NCBI GenBank assembly: GCA_023512835.1
Contig: CM042084.1
Location: 55,420,793 to 55,484,792 of the forward strand
Source: Taxillus chinensis
Lineage: Eukaryota > Streptophyta > Magnoliopsida > Santalales > Loranthaceae
DNA length: 64,000 nt
Direction of reading: 5' to 3'
Positions within the stretch are counted from its first letter, which is position 1, and every line of letters begins with the position of its first letter. Made by a program: the position numbers and the translations under genes. Positions 45,688-57,320 of this stretch are shown one piece after another. The notes beneath the pieces were generated by a model that saw nothing but the letters and a program-made list of their open reading frames with translations, did no database searches and was not told the DNA's origin.

Positions 45688-47100
45688 TTAAGCATAAAAC
45701 TTTTTGACGGCGTCACTATTCACTGGATTAGGAAGCTCATCTCCGTCCATTTTGGCAAGGATCAATGCGCCTCCTGAGAATGCTTTTTTCACAACATATG
45801 GGCCTTCATAATTGGGAGTCCACTTGCCTCGATGGTCATGCTGGATTGGCAAGATCTTCTTGAGGACAAGATCACCCCCTTGAAAGCTTCTGGGCTTCAC
45901 CTTTTTATTGTAATTGTTCATCATTCTCTGTTGATACAGCTGTCCTCTGCAAACTGCTGCCAGGCGCTTGCCTTCAATTAAATTCAACTGCTCATAACGA
46001 CTTTGGACCCATTCTGCTTCTTCGAGCTGAGTATCCTTAAGTACTCGGAGGGAAGGTATCTCCACTTCGACCGGTAGAACTGCTTCCATGCCATAGACCA
46101 AAGAAAATGGAGTTGCCCCGGTTGATGTATGCACCGAGGTACGATAAGCATGCAAAGCGTAAGGTAGCTTCTCATGCCAATCTTTGTACGTTTCGGTCAT
46201 CTTTCTGATAATGTTCTTGATGTTCTTGTTGGCTGCCTCGACTGCTCCATTCATCTTTGGGCGATAGGGGGTCGAGTTGCGGTGTTGAATTTTGTATGTT
46301 TCGCACAACCTCTCTATCATCTGGCTGTTCAAATTGGCAGCATTGTCCGTTATGATCTGCTCGGGAAGACCATATCGGCATATGATGTTGTTCCGTATAA
46401 ATCAAAGTACCATAGCCTGTGTGACATTAGTGTATGATGCCGCTTCTACCCACTTAGTGAAGTAATCAATGGCTACCAAAATGAAACGATGACCATTAGA
46501 CGCTTTTGGAGATATTGGCCCGATAACGTCAATGCCCCAAAGTGAGAACGGCCACGGGGAGACCATCACGTGTAGTTTAGACGGCGGTACTTGAATCTTG
46601 TCGCCATAAATTTGACACTTGAGGCATTTGCGCACATATTCAATGCAATCTTTTTCCATGGTGACCCAATAGTAGCCCATTCGCATGATTTGTCTTGTTA
46701 ATGCATGTCCGTTTGCATGTGAACCACATTCCCCTTCGTGCACTTCTTTCATGATTTGCGTTGATTCTTCTTTTGCCACACACCGCAATAACACCATGTC
46801 GTGGTTTCTCTTATACAGAATTGAGCCATCGAAATAATAGTTGGATGCGACCTTCGGATATTTCTTTTATCGGATTCGGTGGCCTCTCCTGGGTATTCTT
46901 GCTTAAGTAAATATTGTTTGACGTCCTCAAACCAAGGTTTTTCTTCAGTATGTCCTTCAATGGCCACGCAATGTGCAGGAGCATCTTGTATACGGATATC
47001 GAAAGACTGAACTTCCAACTTTGTGTCTAGTCGAAGGAGGGAGGCTAGAGTTGCCAACGCGTCAGGAGCTGGTTGCATTCCCTGGGCATATGCTCAAATG
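45688..47100 (-). pseudogene. Ogre-1 integrase
   Basis: Three frames cover it. The HHCC finger (HEGECGSHANGHALTRQIMR, then CLKCQ) lies at about 46610-46740. The core's first Asp is in WGIDVIGPI near 46540. The glutamate region (TPYRPKMNGAVEAANKNIKN) and the C-terminal GPYVVKKAFSGGALIL are in the 214-codon frame 45688-46332. Frameshifts occur near 46400 and 46800. There is no chromodomain, as expected for Tat. A 53-base direct repeat (45522-45575 and 45598-45651) lies just beyond the stop. Confidence 0.88.
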
Positions 47101-47121
47101 TGATGTCTTCGAATTGCTCGG

Positions 47122-47639
47122 CTAACTCGTAACATATTTCCTATATGGGATTAATTTGTGGTTTCGAGTCTCCCATTCACCCCTTACTTGAAAAATGATG
47201 AGTGCCGAATCGCCGAACACTCGTAATTTTTTAATTCCTTTGTGAATGGCTTCTTGAAGTCCCATCACACAAGCCTCATACTCTGCCACATTGTTTGTAC
47301 AAGGGAAGGTTAGCTTTGCCGCCATGGGGAAATGTTCGCCTTTTGGGGATATTAGGATGGCCCCAACACCGTGACCTAAGAGACTAGAGGCTCCATCGAA
47401 CCACATCGTCCATATGTCTGATACTTCGGCCGAAATGATGTTAATGTGCTCATCTGGGAAGCCAATAGTCATGGGCTCAAAGTCTTCTAACGCTCTATCT
47501 GGCGGATAGTCGGCTATCGCACTTCCTTTTATGGCTTTTTGAGGTACGTAGATGATATCATACTCCGATATGATCAATTGCCATTTGGCGATTCTTCCAG
47601 AAATGGATGGTTTTTCCAAGAGATATTTGAGCGGATCAT
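47122..47639 (-). pseudogene. Ogre-1 second RNase H (archaeal type)
   Basis: After the usual RNase H comes a second one: WTMWFDGASSLLGHGVGAIL (first Asp), TNNVAEYEACVMGLQEAI (catalytic Glu) and FGDSALIIFQVRGEWETRN (Asp). This second domain is a known hallmark of Tat-lineage elements. The frame 47122-47712 is open through it. The three acidic residues are present. A frameshift follows at about 47100. Confidence 0.85.
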
Positions 47640-48088
47640 GCCTTGAAATCAGCCAAGTAGTATGATAAAGGGTGTATTGCCTCAATCTTCTCGTTATCCA
47701 GGACAAGAGCACAGCACGTCTTCTCTAAGAGGGTGTAGTTTTCTTCATTAATGGTGAACTTCTTGCTGAGGTAATAAATGGCCTGCTCCTTCTTGCCTGT
47801 AGAATCTTGTTGCCCCAAGACACAACCCATCGCTGACGCCTGAACGGTCAAGTATAAGATCAGAGGTCTATCCGGTACTGGTGGGATCAAAATGGGTGGA
47901 TTAGACAGATATTGTTTGATCTTGTCAAAAGCTTCTTGACATTTGTCATTCCAAATTTCTGGGTTGTTTTTTCGTAAAGTCTTGAAAATGGGTTCACATG
48001 TGGCCGTCAAGTGGGAAATAAATCGGGCAATATAATTCGGTCGCCCTAGGAATCCTCTAACCTCCTTGATGGTCCGTGGTGCCAGCAT
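47640..48088 (-). pseudogene. Ogre-1 RNase H (gypsy type)
   Basis: An open frame of 150 codons from the RT thumb (IKEVRGFLGRPNYIARFISH) into RNase H (LILYLTVQASAMGCVLGQQD; AIYYLSKKFTINEENYTLLE). The first catalytic Asp, normally in the L-x-L-D/Y-x-T-V-Q area, is not obvious, and this domain has often decayed in Tat elements that carry a second one. A frameshift near 47700 separates it from the next part. Confidence 0.8.
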
Positions 48089-49148
48089 CTCTTGGATAGC
48101 TCAAACTTTATCTGGATCGATTTCCACTCCTTTTTGGCTCACAATGAAACCCAACAGTTTTCCCGACATGGCTCCGAAAGTGCACTTTTCGGGGTTCGAT
48201 TTCAGTTGATATTTCCGTAGCCTGTTAAAGAGCTTGCGGAGTACTTTGATATGATCTTCAGTGCTTCGAGATTTGGCTATCATGTCGTCCACATATACCT
48301 CAACTTCTTTGTGCATCATGTCGTGGAATAGGGTCACCATGGCTCGGCGATAGGTTGCCCCCTGCATTCCTCAGGCCAAAAGGCATCACGTTATAGCAAA
48401 AGGTGCTCCAAAGTGTCGTGAATGTGGTCCTCTCTTTGTGTTCGGGGGCCATACGAATTTGATTATAGCCCGAGAAACCATCCATGAAGGAGAATAGGGC
48501 ATGTTTTCTTTGTATTATCCACTAAGGTGTCAATATGAGGAAGCGGGAAGTTGTCTTTCGGACTGGCCCAATTCGGATCTCTATAGTCGACACACATGCG
48601 TACTTTGCCTCCTTTCTTTGGTACTGGTACAACATTAGCGACCCATTCTGGATAGTGGGAGACACTTAGGAAACCTGCATCCCATTGCTTTTTGACTTCT
48701 TCTTTAATCTTTAGTATCATCTCCTGGCCTCATTCTTCGCAATTTCTGCTGTGTCTGGCCCGCACTCCTGGCTTCACGGGTATGCGATGTTGTACTATAT
48801 CTGTGTCTAACCCAGGCATATCTTGGTATGACCATGCAAAAATGTCGATGTAGCTTCTTAACGGCTCGATTAACTTCCTCCCGATGTCGGTAGCTATCAA
48901 AGACCCCACCCTCAATTCTTTTGGTTCGCTGTCGTCCCCAAATTCATTGTTTCTATTGGGTCTTCACTTGGAACGGATAAACGGTCTTCCCTTTCCAATA
49001 GGCGTATAATCTCCCCTGGTAGCTCAGGTGTCTCTTCTATCTCATTCTCATCGGCTTCAAACACGGGCTGCTCCCGGTTTGGACTTTGGTCAAACCTTTG
49101 GCATCTCGTTTGCTTTCGCATACTATGTTTTCATTGACATTGTGATAC
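48089..49148 (-). pseudogene. Ogre-1 reverse transcriptase
   Basis: Starts right after the intron. The upstream linker (48730-49148) has ELPGEIIRLLEREDR and YIDIFAWSYQDMPGLD, a Tat signature. Palm and fingers are in three frames: WVANVVPVPKKGGKVRMCVD, MDGFSGYNQIRMAPEHKERT, NVMPFGLRNAGG and YVDDM encoded at 48281-48295. Frameshifts lie near 48370, 48480 and 48725. Catalytic aspartates are intact. Confidence 0.87.
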
Positions 49149-49329
49149 CTGTTTATAAGAGAATGACAAGTTGGTAACCAAATATGATATGCATATGTGA
49201 TGAATGGAATGCACCATGAAAGATTTGAAAAACACATTTTATTGGAAGGTTTAAGGAAAAACAAATGTTCACGACTTCAAAGTACATTAAAATAGAATAC
49301 ATTAAATCCCAGTGACCCGTAAGCATTAC
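49149..49329 (-). other. Putative spliceosomal intron of Ogre-1 (181 bases)
   Basis: On the minus strand a donor GTAATG (from 49329) and an acceptor TATAAACAG (to 49149) bound AT-rich DNA. The frame would hit a stop right after the donor if unspliced, and stays open across the junction if spliced. Ogre elements are known to have an intron in this place, between protease and RT. Confidence 0.7.
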
Positions 49330-49917
49330 ATTATGGGGAGGTCCAGGCTGGTCCAATTGTTCGGTGGCTGGTTGGGATCCTCTCGCACTAACTGAACCAT
49401 CTCGCTTGGTGGATGTTCATTTGTGTCTAATACGGCTACGGTCCCCGTCTTGGGCTCAGGTTGCCTCTTATGGATAAACCCTCCACTCCGGAATGTAACA
49501 TTCAAAGGGGGAAAGCTTCTCCTTTCTTCTTGTACCTGGCCTTTTCGCAATCTTGCCATTCTGACTTCCCTCTTCTTGATAGCTTCTCTCTGTCTGTCAG
49601 CTTTTGTAGGGACGTAGCCTAGCCCAAACTTTTCGGTATTTTCTCGGATGGTCAGGGGTTTCTAAATCCCTTGAGCTGTCAGGCCTAATCCTTGCCCCGG
49701 TTTGTACCCTTGCTTGATCATGGTGGCTGCAACCATTCTTTCAGCCTTCGAGAGACAATGATCTGGGGCAGAAGTGACATTCACCATCTCAAATGCCCGA
49801 TAGGAGCATTCTGGCACATCTTCGTTGCTTTCAACATAAGGGACTGATGCCGGTTTGGTGACGAGGAAGCTTGTCTCTCCGGGAGATGCGAGATGAGTTG
49901 GTCCCCCATTACAAACT
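49330..49917 (-). pseudogene. Ogre-1 G-patch and linker
   Basis: Downstream of protease, the frame 49662-49946 ends with ATMIKQGYKPGQGLGLTAQG, a G-patch motif that binds nucleic acid and occurs after protease in Tat elements. A stop or frameshift near 49660 separates it from the frame 49326-49559, which leads to the intron donor. Confidence 0.75.
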
Positions 49918-51060
49918 TCATCTTTTGGTGGAGACCCGGACGGCACGCCCCTGCCATGTGGATCCAGGGTCTTCCCAGAAACAGCTGTAATATGGAGTGA
50001 TGTCCATTACCTGAAATTCCACCGTAAAAGTAGTTGGCCCAATCATGAGTGGAACATCCAGAGTTCCCACCACGTCACGCTTTCCTCCATCGAATGCACG
50101 TACCTTCATCGTACAGGGACGCATATAGGACGTGTCAATTGGAAGCTGCTGCAGTATATGCAAGGGCATAATGTTCAAGGCCGAGCCGTTGTCAATAAGT
50201 ACACGGGCTATGGTGTGCTCCTTGCATTTGACCGTGATGTGCAGAGCTTTTATGTGCCCCTTTCCTTCTTGGGGTAGCTCGTCATCTCCAAAGCTAATTT
50301 CGTTATTCAGGATGAGGTTCCTGGTGAGTCCATCCACATTCGCGATCGAGATGGTTAGAGGAACGTAGGCTTGGCTTAGAACCTTCAACAGTGCTTCCCG
50401 GTGAGGTTGGGAATCCATCATTAATGAGAGTAAGGAGATGCGAGCCGGTTGCCGACTTAATTGATCCACAATATTATACTCGCTCTGCTTCATGAGTTTC
50501 GAAATTCTGTGGTTTCTTCTTTAGTGATTGGTGTTCCTCTCTTTGTTGCCTCCGGTGTTGACTCGGTGTCTTGTTCTACGACTTTTTCCTTTCTTGCTTT
50601 GTCGGCCATATCTTGGGGCATATGCCCGACCGCTCTTGGTTTTCTTTTCGGCCGCGGTGGCTCCCTGTACTACTTCACAATCGTAGTTCCATGGGACTGC
50701 CTTATCGGTCTTATAAGGGAAAGGAGCAGGAACACCTATGGTGAGAGGTGCAATTCCCTGCGGTAGTTGTGGGCTTCCGGTCTCCCCCTCTTGTTTGGCA
50801 CGAGACTTGAGGCATGGATAGTGAGAGGCTTGATTCCATGTGGCAAGAACGGGTTCTCCTGGAGCCTTAACGGTTAAGACAAGGGGTGTTGGATCATGTG
50901 GCTTTGGTTGTCCATTCCTCCTCTTGAGAATTCTATCATCCTTTGGTCCATGAGTTTTTGTACCACCTCGGAAAACTCGGTGCATTCTGCGATGTCATGT
51001 CCCCGTGACATCTTGTGATAAGGGCATTGTTTTTCCCCATCTATTCCTTTTCCTGCCCTT
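49918..51060 (-). pseudogene. Ogre-1 protease and gag-protease linker
   Basis: The frame 49918-50493 holds YNIVDQLSRQPARISLLSLM, then the aspartic protease with active-site VLIDNGSALNIMPLHIL near 50160-50210 (DNGS, as usual in the Tat lineage in place of DTGA). The linker part (50521-50985) is basic and Pro-rich (PFPYKTDKAVPWNYDCEVVQ). Frameshifts lie near 50500 and 49940. Confidence 0.85.
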
Positions 51061-51069
51061 GGCGTGTCT

Positions 51070-52854
51070 TTAGTAAGTATATAGCCATGTTCCTATGTGA
51101 GTAGACAAATGTGTTTTCTCCATTTGTACTTGGGAGACCCTTTCCGGCCGTGCTTCATTTTCGATACTAGCAACATTATTGGAGTGTTCTGGGAGAGGAT
51201 TGCTATTCACATTCGGCGTCCCAGACAGTGCGGAGAAATCCAGCCATTTTGCATCCTTTAATGCCTGAACCTTCCTTTTGAATGTTATACAATTCTCGAT
51301 ATCATGTCCAGCTCCACCTGCATGATACTCACATCTAGCATCTAGCTTATACCAGGCCGGGGGAGGAGTCTTTATTTCTCCCAAGGGTATAGGAGTTACC
51401 ATCCTTGCTTCTAAAAGCTTGGGATATAATTCGGCATATGTCATTGGGATCGGGTCGAACTCCTGTCGTGGTCGGCGAGAAGCCTGATTCGCTCCTGCTT
51501 GCTGGGTCCTGGGCCCTTGGTTGCCCCCTGTCCTTGGAATGAGGCTCCTGGTCCTTCTTGACTTGCTGGCCTTGGTTGCTCTGGGTATGGCGCTCTCGGT
51601 TGAAACGGATTAGGTGTCATTGGATATGGAAATGGAACCCCTCCTTGCGGCAGGTATGGCATGAATTGGGGAGGTGGTGCAGGTGCAGCATAAGCAGCTA
51701 CCAGTGCCCCTCTGTAGCACCCTGGCGCTTGGTATAATGTTGGTTGTATTGACTGGTGCGCTTGGTATACCAGGTTGCTCTCATTTTCCTTCTTCTTTGC
51801 TGGTGGTTGAAACCGTTTTGATGCCTCAGCCGCATCACCCTTTAGCTTTCCACCTTTAATTCCACTTTCTACTCGTTCACCAGATGCGACCAAGTCTGCA
51901 AAGCTGTTGGAGACGTTACCGATCAACTTCTCATAGTAGACACCTTTTAGTGTGTTGATAAAAAGAGTAGTGAGTTCTCTTTCGGTAAGGGGAGGTTGGA
52001 CCTCCACAGCTGCCTCTCTCCATCTTCGTGCATAATCTTTGAAATTCTCTTCGGATCCCTTCTCCATAGACTGCAGGGTTAGTCGATCCAATGCCAGCTC
52101 AGTGACATGTTTGTACTGTGCCAAGAAGGAAGTAGCTAATTCCTTCAATGTCTTAATACGGTTTCCATTCAGTTGAAAATACCAGCGAAGGGATGCCCCA
52201 GTTAGGCTTTCCTGGAAACAATGCATGAGGAGCTTGTCTTCACCAGGCATAAGCGGCCATCTTTTGACAATACATGGCCAGATGTGTCCTCGGACATCGT
52301 GTCCCGTTGAACTTTTCAAAATCTGGCATTTTGAATTTTGGCGGTAGCACCACTCCAGGGACTAAGCATAAGTCTTGTGGGCTGGTCATACCATAGCTGT
52401 CAATGCCTTCTACGGCCTTCAATCTTTCCTCGAGTCGGCGTAGAGCGAGCGACTCAATATTTTCCTGAGGAGCTGGGGAACCCACCGCTTCCATTACATT
52501 TCTTGATGCGGGCATAGTAAAATGAGTTTGATTTGGGGTAGGAGGTTGTGCCATAGCAGGATGGTATGTGGGTGCCTGGCTTGGAGCCAGGTTGGGTGAC
52601 CGAACAACCTCCTGTCCCTGCTCTTGATGGTGATTGGTAGTTCCCCCGGTCGGAATTCTTCCTCTTTCTTGATCAATTTCGTGAGCATTTCCATTATTGC
52701 AGACATTTGCCCCTGTAGGGTTTGTTGTGACTGTTCCAACCCCATGAGTCCGTTCTCTGTTTCTTCGCCATTGGGCTGCGGTTGAGGTATTTGATTGCGC
52801 CGGGATCTGAGATTGTAAGAGTGCGCAATCCTGGAGGGGAGGCTGCTTACCCAC
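51070..52854 (-). pseudogene. Ogre-1 gag
   Basis: Frames at 51441-52319 (292 codons) and 52240-52854 hold the retrotransposon gag domain: PPKFKMPDFEKFNGTRCPRT, HCFQESLTGASLRWYFQLNG, YARRWREAAVEVQPPLTERE, FINTLKGVYYEKLIG. A Pro-rich tail follows. The frame 51070-51444 has a knuckle CEYHAGGAGHDIENC (C-x2-H-x4-H-x4-C). Frameshifts occur near 52290, 51440 and 52600. The start is in another frame near 52870. Confidence 0.87.
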
Positions 52855-53040
52855 CTGGGTACAAGGGAACTTTTATTTGATTTTTTTTGATATGCATGTA
52901 TGCATGAATGTCTATGCAGAGGGTTAAAGAAACAAACAACTTTATTGCAAACAAAACATACAATATAAACACTCAATACAATGCTGAAATGCCATGTAAA
53001 ATGAAAGCTATCACTACATGATCTTAAGGCATTCTTCCAG

Positions 53041-54484
53041 TCATCTCCTAAGGAGCACGGCGCCTCTTTCTTGGGGTGGTCGTTCACCCGCATCCTCCCG
53101 CCGCTTCATTATGGTCGCGATCTGTTTTTCCCTCATTGCTGACCTTTGAAGAGTTCCTTCTAGAGATGCTTCTAGCCTCGGATCTCGTTGCCTTAAAGTC
53201 TGATTCTCCTGGAGGATAGCCTTCATGTCTGAGGTTAGTCGTGGCTTGTGTTGTGCCCTCCAAGATATGTATGCTGGGAAAACACCAGGTTTTGAACTGT
53301 TGGGTTGGATCTTGTGTGGTGTGGACCATGCTTGATACATCTTCTTGCCTTCTTCTGTGAGCATGGTTCTGCTGTAAGTGAAGTCACATTCTTCCATGCC
53401 AAAGAGCACGGGAATAATCGATGACGCCCACTTATCTTCCCACCTGCATGGTGCATATGCGGTTCCTCCCCAGGGACCTAAAAGTGGAACCCAATTGTAG
53501 TCCCCCAGCTATATATCATGGAGACCACCGGCATCCAAGGAGCGGTCCAGGTAATGTCATCTTCCGTGAGGTTCCCCAACTTCTTTTTCCAGCTTTCAAA
53601 GTCTTTTGGTAGGCTCCACTTGCCAGGCAGAATATCTAGTAGTGTTGTGGCTGGTACTTGATAAACAAGCAGGGAAACGATGAACACTACAGGGGAAATG
53701 ACCTTGCAACCAAGTATATAGAAGAGGTAAGCACCCCATGAACTGTCCCGAGCCTTTACTCCTTAGGTAAGTAAGAGATCGGATGGTTTCGACCAAGATA
53801 GCAGGAGTAGGGTCACATCCTTTGAGCACCTGCTTGGACCAAATCTACAATTGCCCCATCAATGTGGGCCGGTATCCTCGGGAAAATGACTAGCCCATAT
53901 ATAGCTAGTGTAAGCAATTTGTGTGCCTCCGCTTCCGTTGCGGTTTGTATTATTTCTTTGATTATTGCCCATGGAAGATATTCACGCCCACCGTAAGTTG
54001 TGACCGCCGGTGAGTCCCATACCTGGCTTTCCCATAATCTCAGGCAAAGGCCCTTCGGCATGACCTTCGGGGCTCGGCAGATAGACTTTCATTTTGTTTT
54101 CCACGGGGATATCCAGTAATCTTCTGTATTCTTCTATTGTGGGAACAAGATCTAGGCTGTTGAAGTTGAAGCACCACCGTCGAGGTTCCCAGAAATAAAT
54201 GGCTGCCCCAAGCATATCCGTATCGGCCAGTAGCTCGGTTACATGGAAGAAATCCCCAAACTGTTGTATGTATACGCTTTTCCTTTCGTCTGACCACTGC
54301 TTCCATATTGTCTGTACCTCCTTAGTGTAGTCCAGCTGATCTTCTATGACAACATGTTCTGCCTTGTAGGCCTCTCCTGGCGGGAAATCTCCAAGGCGAA
54401 GTTGAATGTCTCCGATGCTTGGGCCCTCATCGTGACGGTCTCCTCGTCCTGAAGGCCTTTTAGGAGACGACTGAAAGTTGCCAT
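53041..54484 (-). pseudogene. Ogre-1 ORF1 (DUF7745-like), frameshifted
   Basis: Ogre elements carry an extra ORF upstream of gag whose role is unknown. I place its start at 54482-54484 (MATFSRLLKGLQDEETVTMR). Next come YFWEPRRWCFNFNSLDLVPT and EEYRRLLDIPVENK, then AEAHKLLTLAIYGLVIFP, WTAPWMP, and a coiled, charged end (MREKQIATIMKRREDAGERP). Total about 480 codons. At least four frameshifts (near 54050, 53820, 53690 and 53450) break it. A gap of about 190 bases separates it from gag. Confidence 0.75.
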
Positions 54485-55080
54485 GCCTATATGAATGATG
54501 AATGTCATGTTATGCATGATGATAGGTTAGGATGACAAGTCAGGATAAAGAATAAACCAATAGTAAAGACAGTCAAATGCGCAGGGGATGACTTAAAGAC
54601 TACCCTTCAAAACAAAGGTTAGCATGGCATGGAATGAGCAAACAAAATGTGGGTCAATACCCCTGGTGGGCTTTTATTGCTACCCCTATCTTATTCGTTG
54701 GTTCCCAAACTTCCTCAATAGAGGGCTCCGTACACCATGGGATTTACCGGAGGGGGATCTTAAAAGGACGTGCCTTAAAAGAACCTCAAGCTTGAGTGAG
54801 GAGTCCGAGGCCCCATTGCGGATAATGATCGACGCGCTGGGGACCGTACTGAACCTCGCTAACCTAAATTGTGTTAAACCCGGGTATAGGGTTATGCATG
54901 TATGCAACAAGTATGGAAAGCCGTAAATCACAACTATCATGGTAGTTAAAGCGTATAAATAAATCACAGTAAATATGAGCAACAATCAAACAATTTAGCA
55001 CAACAGATTAAATATATACAACAGATAATTAAAATAACCTCCTAATCCTTAGTTCTAGACCTAACTCTCTAAAGTGTTCA
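54485..55080 (-). other. Ogre-1 leader
   Basis: About 600 bases of untranslated leader between PBS and ORF1. No repeats or ORFs worth naming. Confidence 0.6.
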
Positions 55081-55082
55081 TA

Positions 55083-55101
55083 GTCCCCACGGAGTCGTGA
55101 C
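55083..55101 (-). other. Primer binding site of Ogre-1 (tRNA-Arg type, imperfect)
   Basis: The minus strand reads GTCACGACTCCGTGGGG directly after the LTR. The CGACTCCG..TGGGG part fits the 3' end of plant tRNA-Arg, the primer known for Ogre, with mismatches and one missing base. Confidence 0.55.
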
Positions 55102-56357
55102 TGTCATCACTGGTTTTCGTCCGGGCCCTTTTGGGGTGAGCTCAAACTAGACCAATGGTGAGAAATTTTAGAGTCGCCACCAGCTGTTTTTGGGATACAG
55201 TTGGATACCCTCTACTTCGAGTAGTTTTAAGTGTGTGGTCTGCGTTATCAGAGATGGGTTCGGGAGTTGGTTACGTGTAGGGAAGGATTAGCACCCCTAC
55301 AGCGCCCTTTCGGTATCTAATTTAGGAGGAGGAGGTTTTTTATTTATACTCTGTGACTGGGTTAAATTTCCTAAAAAAGTCTATGATTTTTATTTGACTA
55401 AGTTATTTGTCGAAGTTATGGTTAAGATTGATTTACCCTAGGTTTCTAAAGGGAATCCTAAAAGTTTTTTGGGTTTTTGTTTGAAGTGGGGAATGGGATC
55501 CTATGGGTTTGTTTTTGGTTTTTCTTTTGGAAATTTAAGTCCTAAAAAATTGGTTTTTTATTTTCCCTTTTTTGTTTTTTTGTTTTTTTTTTGGGTTAGA
55601 AAACACATTTTTTTTATGTTTTGTGAAAAACGTTTTGTTTTGTTTTGCTTCATTTTTTTTGTTTTTTTTGTTTTTGTTTTTTTTTTTGGAATTGAAATAC
55701 TAATTTTGGTTTTTTTTTTTTTTTTTTGGTTCAAAAAACAATGAAACATTTTTTCTTTGGCTTTAAAACATGAAAAAACATTTTTTTGTTAGTTTCATTT
55801 TTTTTTTTTTTTGTTTTTGTGAACCCAAAATCTTAAAGCAAATGTAGGAATATATGCATGAAAATAAAAGCGTGAAGTGTGTGGTTATGGCATCCACAAA
55901 AGAAAAAGAAAATCACTATTTTTTCTTTTTGTTTTTTTTTGTTTTCTTTTTTTTAGCATTTTTCTAGTTTTCATTTTAGTTTATCTATATTTGATGTAAT
56001 TGCTTTTCAGCCTTTTTTCCATTGTATTTTCCCTTTATTTCTTCTTATGTGTATGTGTAATATGTAAAGTATAGTAAAAAAAAAAGACAAAGAAAAAAAA
56101 AGAGAGAGCAAGGGGAAGGATGAAAAAAAAAATAGTGATTTTCTTTTTCTTTTGTGGATGCCATAACCACACACTTCACGCTTTTATTTTCATGCATATA
56201 TTCCTACATTTGCTTTAAGATTTTGGGTTCACAAAAACAAAAACAAAACAAAACAGAAACTAACAAAAAATGTTTTTTCATGTTTTAAAGCCAAAGAAAA
56301 AATGTTTCATTGTTTTTTGAACCAAAAAAAAAAAACCAAAATTAGTATTTCAATTCC

Positions 56358-56406
<49 letters not shown>

Positions 56407-56960
56407 AAGCAAAACAAAACAAAACGTTTTTCACAAAACATAAAAAAAAATGTGTTTTCTAACCCAAAAAAAAAAAAAAAAAACAAAAAAGGGAAAATAA
56501 AAAAACCAGTTTTTTAGGACTTAAATTTCCAAAAAGAAAAAACCAAAAACAAACCCATTGGATCCCATTCCCCACTTCAAACAAAAACCCAAAAAACTTT
56601 TAGGATTCCCTTTAGAAACCTAGGGTAAATCAATCTTAACCATAACTTCGACAAATAACTAAGTCAAATAAAAATCGTAGACTTTTTTAGGAAATTTAAC
56701 CTGATCACAAAGCAGATAAATAAAAACCTCCTCCTCCTAAATTAGATACCGAAAGGGCGCCGTAGGGGTGCTAATCCTTCCCTACACGTAACCAACTCCC
56801 GAACCCATCTCTGATAACGCAGACCACACACTTAAAACTACTCGAAGTAGAGGGTATCCAACTGTACCCCAAAAACAGCTGGTGGCGACTCTAAAATTTC
56901 TCACCATTGGTCTAGTTTGAGCTCACCCCAAAAGGGCCCGGACGAAAACCAGTGATGACA
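55102..56960. repeat. Rearranged 5' LTR of Ogre-1: large inverted repeat
   Basis: The first arm (55102 to about 55930) is the PBS-proximal LTR part in normal orientation. From about 55945 to 56960 the same part, extended by about 190 bases, runs in reverse complement to a second TGATGACA end. Both arms share private variants absent from the 3' LTR. The other 2.4 kb of the LTR (U3) are missing. A run of about 45 A lies at 56359-56404. The junction is in T-rich DNA. Confidence 0.88.
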
Positions 56961-56965
56961 CTTCC

Positions 56966-57320
56966 TCCCTCATTACCTTCACCATGCACGTTTCCCCCTT
57001 GTCCATGATGCACATTGTATTGGTGCTAGGAATTAGAATTGCCCGCACCTTGTCAACGAACTCTATCCCCAACACCATGGGATAGTCATCCATCGATACC
57101 ACCGAGAGATTCACCTTGCCTCTCCACTCGCCGATACTTAACTCGACACCTCGAGCCACGCCATGGAGTTCACCTCGAGACTGGTACTGGAGTTCACCAC
57201 TTTCAGCCAGCCCTTCTCTTCCTTGTAGACTATCCCCAGTCTACGAGCTTTTTCGACCTTAATGAAGTTGTTGGTCGCACCCGTGTCCACCAAGGCCTTA
57301 GTTTCAAGGTTGTTGGCCTT
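56966..57320 (-). pseudogene. Gal-1 aspartic protease
   Basis: The active site ALVDTGATNNFIKVEKA is encoded at about 57240-57300. SVVSMDDYPMVLGIEFVD, the second-half motif, lies near 57060-57110. The frame shifts once near 57150. The protease runs directly into the RT frame on the far side of Ogre-1 (40224). It follows the gag knuckle as usual. Confidence 0.85.

Larger units (their letters stand above)
40231..56960 (-). mobile_element. Ogre-1: Ogre/Tat-type Ty3/gypsy retrotransposon, TSD CTTCC
   Basis: Minus-strand order: 5' LTR, PBS, ORF1, gag, protease, G-patch, intron, RT, RNase H, second RNase H, integrase, tandem-repeat 3' UTR, PPT, 3' LTR. This is the Ogre/Tat layout. CTTCC lies at 40225-40229 (one extra C before the LTR) and at 56961-56965. 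The Gal-1 frame is continuous when the block is removed. The coding part has several frameshifts. Confidence 0.92.

Noticed and set aside
56359..56404. Poly(A) tail of a SINE or retrocopy
   Set aside because: It is the reverse complement of the T-rich LTR module in the inverted arm, flanked by LTR sequence on both sides.
55102..56960. MITE or foldback transposon
   Set aside because: Arms are Ogre LTR sequence and one end abuts the Ogre PBS, so it is a rearranged LTR.
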